A DNA stretch of 64,000 bases from Butyrivibrio sp. (GTDB taxonomy: Bacteria; Bacillota; Clostridia; Lachnospirales; Lachnospiraceae). Positions within the stretch are counted from its first letter, which is position 1, and each line of letters begins with the position of its first letter. A program made the translations under genes and the position numbers. Positions 63,244 to 64,000 of this stretch are shown here, one piece after another. The notes beneath the pieces were generated by a model. It saw nothing but the letters and a program-made list of their open reading frames with translations, was not told where the DNA came from and made no database searches. The stretch covers positions 1-64,000 of the forward strand of contig SVFZ01000004.1 of assembly GCA_015056585.1 (NCBI GenBank). Direction: 5' to 3'.

Positions 63244-64000
63244 ATGGATGGCATGAGTACACAGGATTTACTGAACGGACAGGATTTATCTACAGCTAAT
63301 GTGGATGATCTTTTGGCAGCGATGAAGCAGGAAGAAGGTCCTGCACCTGCTGCGCCAGCCGAAGAACCTAAGCCCAAGAGAGGTCGCAAAAAAGCTGCTG
63401 AACCAGAGCCAATTGCTGATCTTCCTAATCTCGATGAAATGATAGCAAAAGAAGCAGCGGCTGATGCAGCTGCACTGGCAGCGGCCGAAGCACCGGTTGA
63501 TCCCGATGCAATGCTTGCAGCTATGGCTTCTGCAGAGTCTGCTACTGATGTCGATGCTGCAATGGCAGCAATGGCAGCGGGAGTAGCTCCTGCAGAAGAG
63601 ATTTTAGCCGAAGCACCGGTTGACCCCGATGCAATGCTTGCAGCTATGGCTTCTGCAGAGTCTGCTACTGATGTCGATGCTGCAATGGCCGCAATGGCAG
63701 CGGGAGTAGCACCTACAGAAGAGATTTCAGCCGAAGCGCCGGTAGAAATGCCAGCAGCAGAGGCCCCTGCAGAAGAGATTCCGGTAGATGCTGCGGTAGA
63801 TATGGATGCGGTAATGGCCGCAATGGCAGGCACAGAAGCAGCACCAGAAGCAGAGTCAGCCCCATTGCCAGAAATACCGGTAGAAATGCCAGCAGCAGAG
63901 ACTGTGCCGATGCCTGAGATGCCAGTAGATATTCCTACAGCAGAGCCAGCTCCAATGCCAGAAATACCGGTAGAAATGCCAGCAGCAGAGTCAGCGCCAA
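63244..64000 (+). CDS. Ala/Pro/Glu-rich repeat protein, 3' end outside the window
   Basis: ATG 63244 has AAAGGAG upstream, and 252 codons stay open to the window edge. A short head (STQDLLNGQDLSTANVDDLL, then AAMKQEE) and a basic patch PKPKRGRKK precede a long low-complexity region. That region has two 41-residue repeats (containing VDPDAMLAAMASAESATDVD) and then PVEMPAAE-type units. Helical DLLAAM/AMLAAMA motifs may be short docking or oligomerisation helices. No signal peptide is visible. The real domain may lie beyond the window, so no function is assigned. The long minus-strand frame here is a shadow. Confidence 0.8.
   Translation, partial: MDGMSTQDLLNGQDLSTANVDDLLAAMKQEEGPAPAAPAEEPKPKRGRKKAAEPEPIADLPNLDEMIAKEAAADAAALAAAEAPVDPDAMLAAMASAESATDVDAAMAAMAAGVAPAEEILAEAPVDPDAMLAAMASAESATDVDAAMAAMAAGVAPTEEISAEAPVEMPAAEAPAEEIPVDAAVDMDAVMAAMAGTEAAPEAESAPLPEIPVEMPAAETVPMPEMPVDIPTAEPAPMPEIPVEMPAAESAP
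63484..63729 (+). repeat. Two tandem 123-bp in-frame repeats
   Basis: Units at 63484-63606 and 63607-63729 begin GCCGAAGCACCGGTTGA and are almost identical. They encode 41 residues each; a third unit appears to begin with GCCGAAGCGCCGGT and then diverges. Confidence 0.92.

Noticed and set aside
63147-63833. A 228-codon Ala/Ser-rich minus-strand frame
   Set aside because: It is the complement of the Ala/Glu repeat gene that starts at 63244, which has a clear ribosome site; the repeats keep both strands open.

Overview
This window looks like chromosomal DNA of a motile, anaerobic Lachnospiraceae bacterium, most like Butyrivibrio or Pseudobutyrivibrio. The inference rests on a one-chain clostridial-type PurL, DUF5688 and DUF1961 proteins typical of rumen Lachnospiraceae, PadR/HAAS and SpoIIE/STAS modules in the usual Firmicutes form, strong GGAGG ribosome sites, and a chemoreceptor. 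No rRNA, CRISPR array or prophage was seen. There is one tRNA, Arg(CCG).

Layout. 0-2 kb: end of a MATE exporter and purA. 2.3-7.4 kb: a chemoreceptor followed by a partner-switching module (SpoIIE-type phosphatase, RsbW-like kinase, STAS antagonist, one unknown protein) with no sigma factor beside it. 7.7-11 kb: membrane-anchored HAD phosphatase, LysR and TetR regulators, a small unknown protein. 11.1-19.7 kb: nucleotide synthesis (purL, carA, carB), with a striking multibranched inverted-repeat element of about 160 nt between purL and carA. 19.8-23 kb: a PD-(D/E)XK-like protein with a repeat coiled-coil tail, a lipoprotein and a DUF1961 protein. 23.2-29.3 kb: a secreted Ala-rich protein translationally coupled to a surface-glycan group (GT-C-like membrane protein, SH3 protein, three glycosyltransferases).

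29.9-45.7 kb is the most unusual part. A visibly AT-rich, tightly overlapping operon holds three tandem GlfT2-like galactofuranosyltransferases, a CDP-6-deoxyhexose pathway (rfbF, rfbG, reductase, RmlC-like epimerase) and UDP-galactopyranose mutase (glf). A frameshifted nitroreductase and a tiny hydrophobic-peptide gene follow. Next comes a polysaccharide ABC exporter whose ATPase is fused to an integral membrane acyltransferase-like domain. A second, deletion-scarred copy of that export unit lies downstream, separated by a HicAB pair with a short antitoxin. A fourth GlfT2-like gene (47.5 kb) sits between two more PD-(D/E)XK-like genes. My reading is that these genes make, acylate and export a galactofuranose-containing surface polysaccharide, and that the locus is actively rearranging.

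51-64 kb returns to housekeeping: aroQ, an NAD salvage run (NadR-like NMN adenylyltransferase, pncB, nadE), efp, DUF5688, tRNA-Arg, an SH3 membrane protein, a Gfo/Idh/MocA oxidoreductase, gdhA behind an attenuator-like leader, a PadR/HAAS pair with an operator-rich promoter, and the start of an Ala/Pro/Glu-rich repeat protein that runs off the window.
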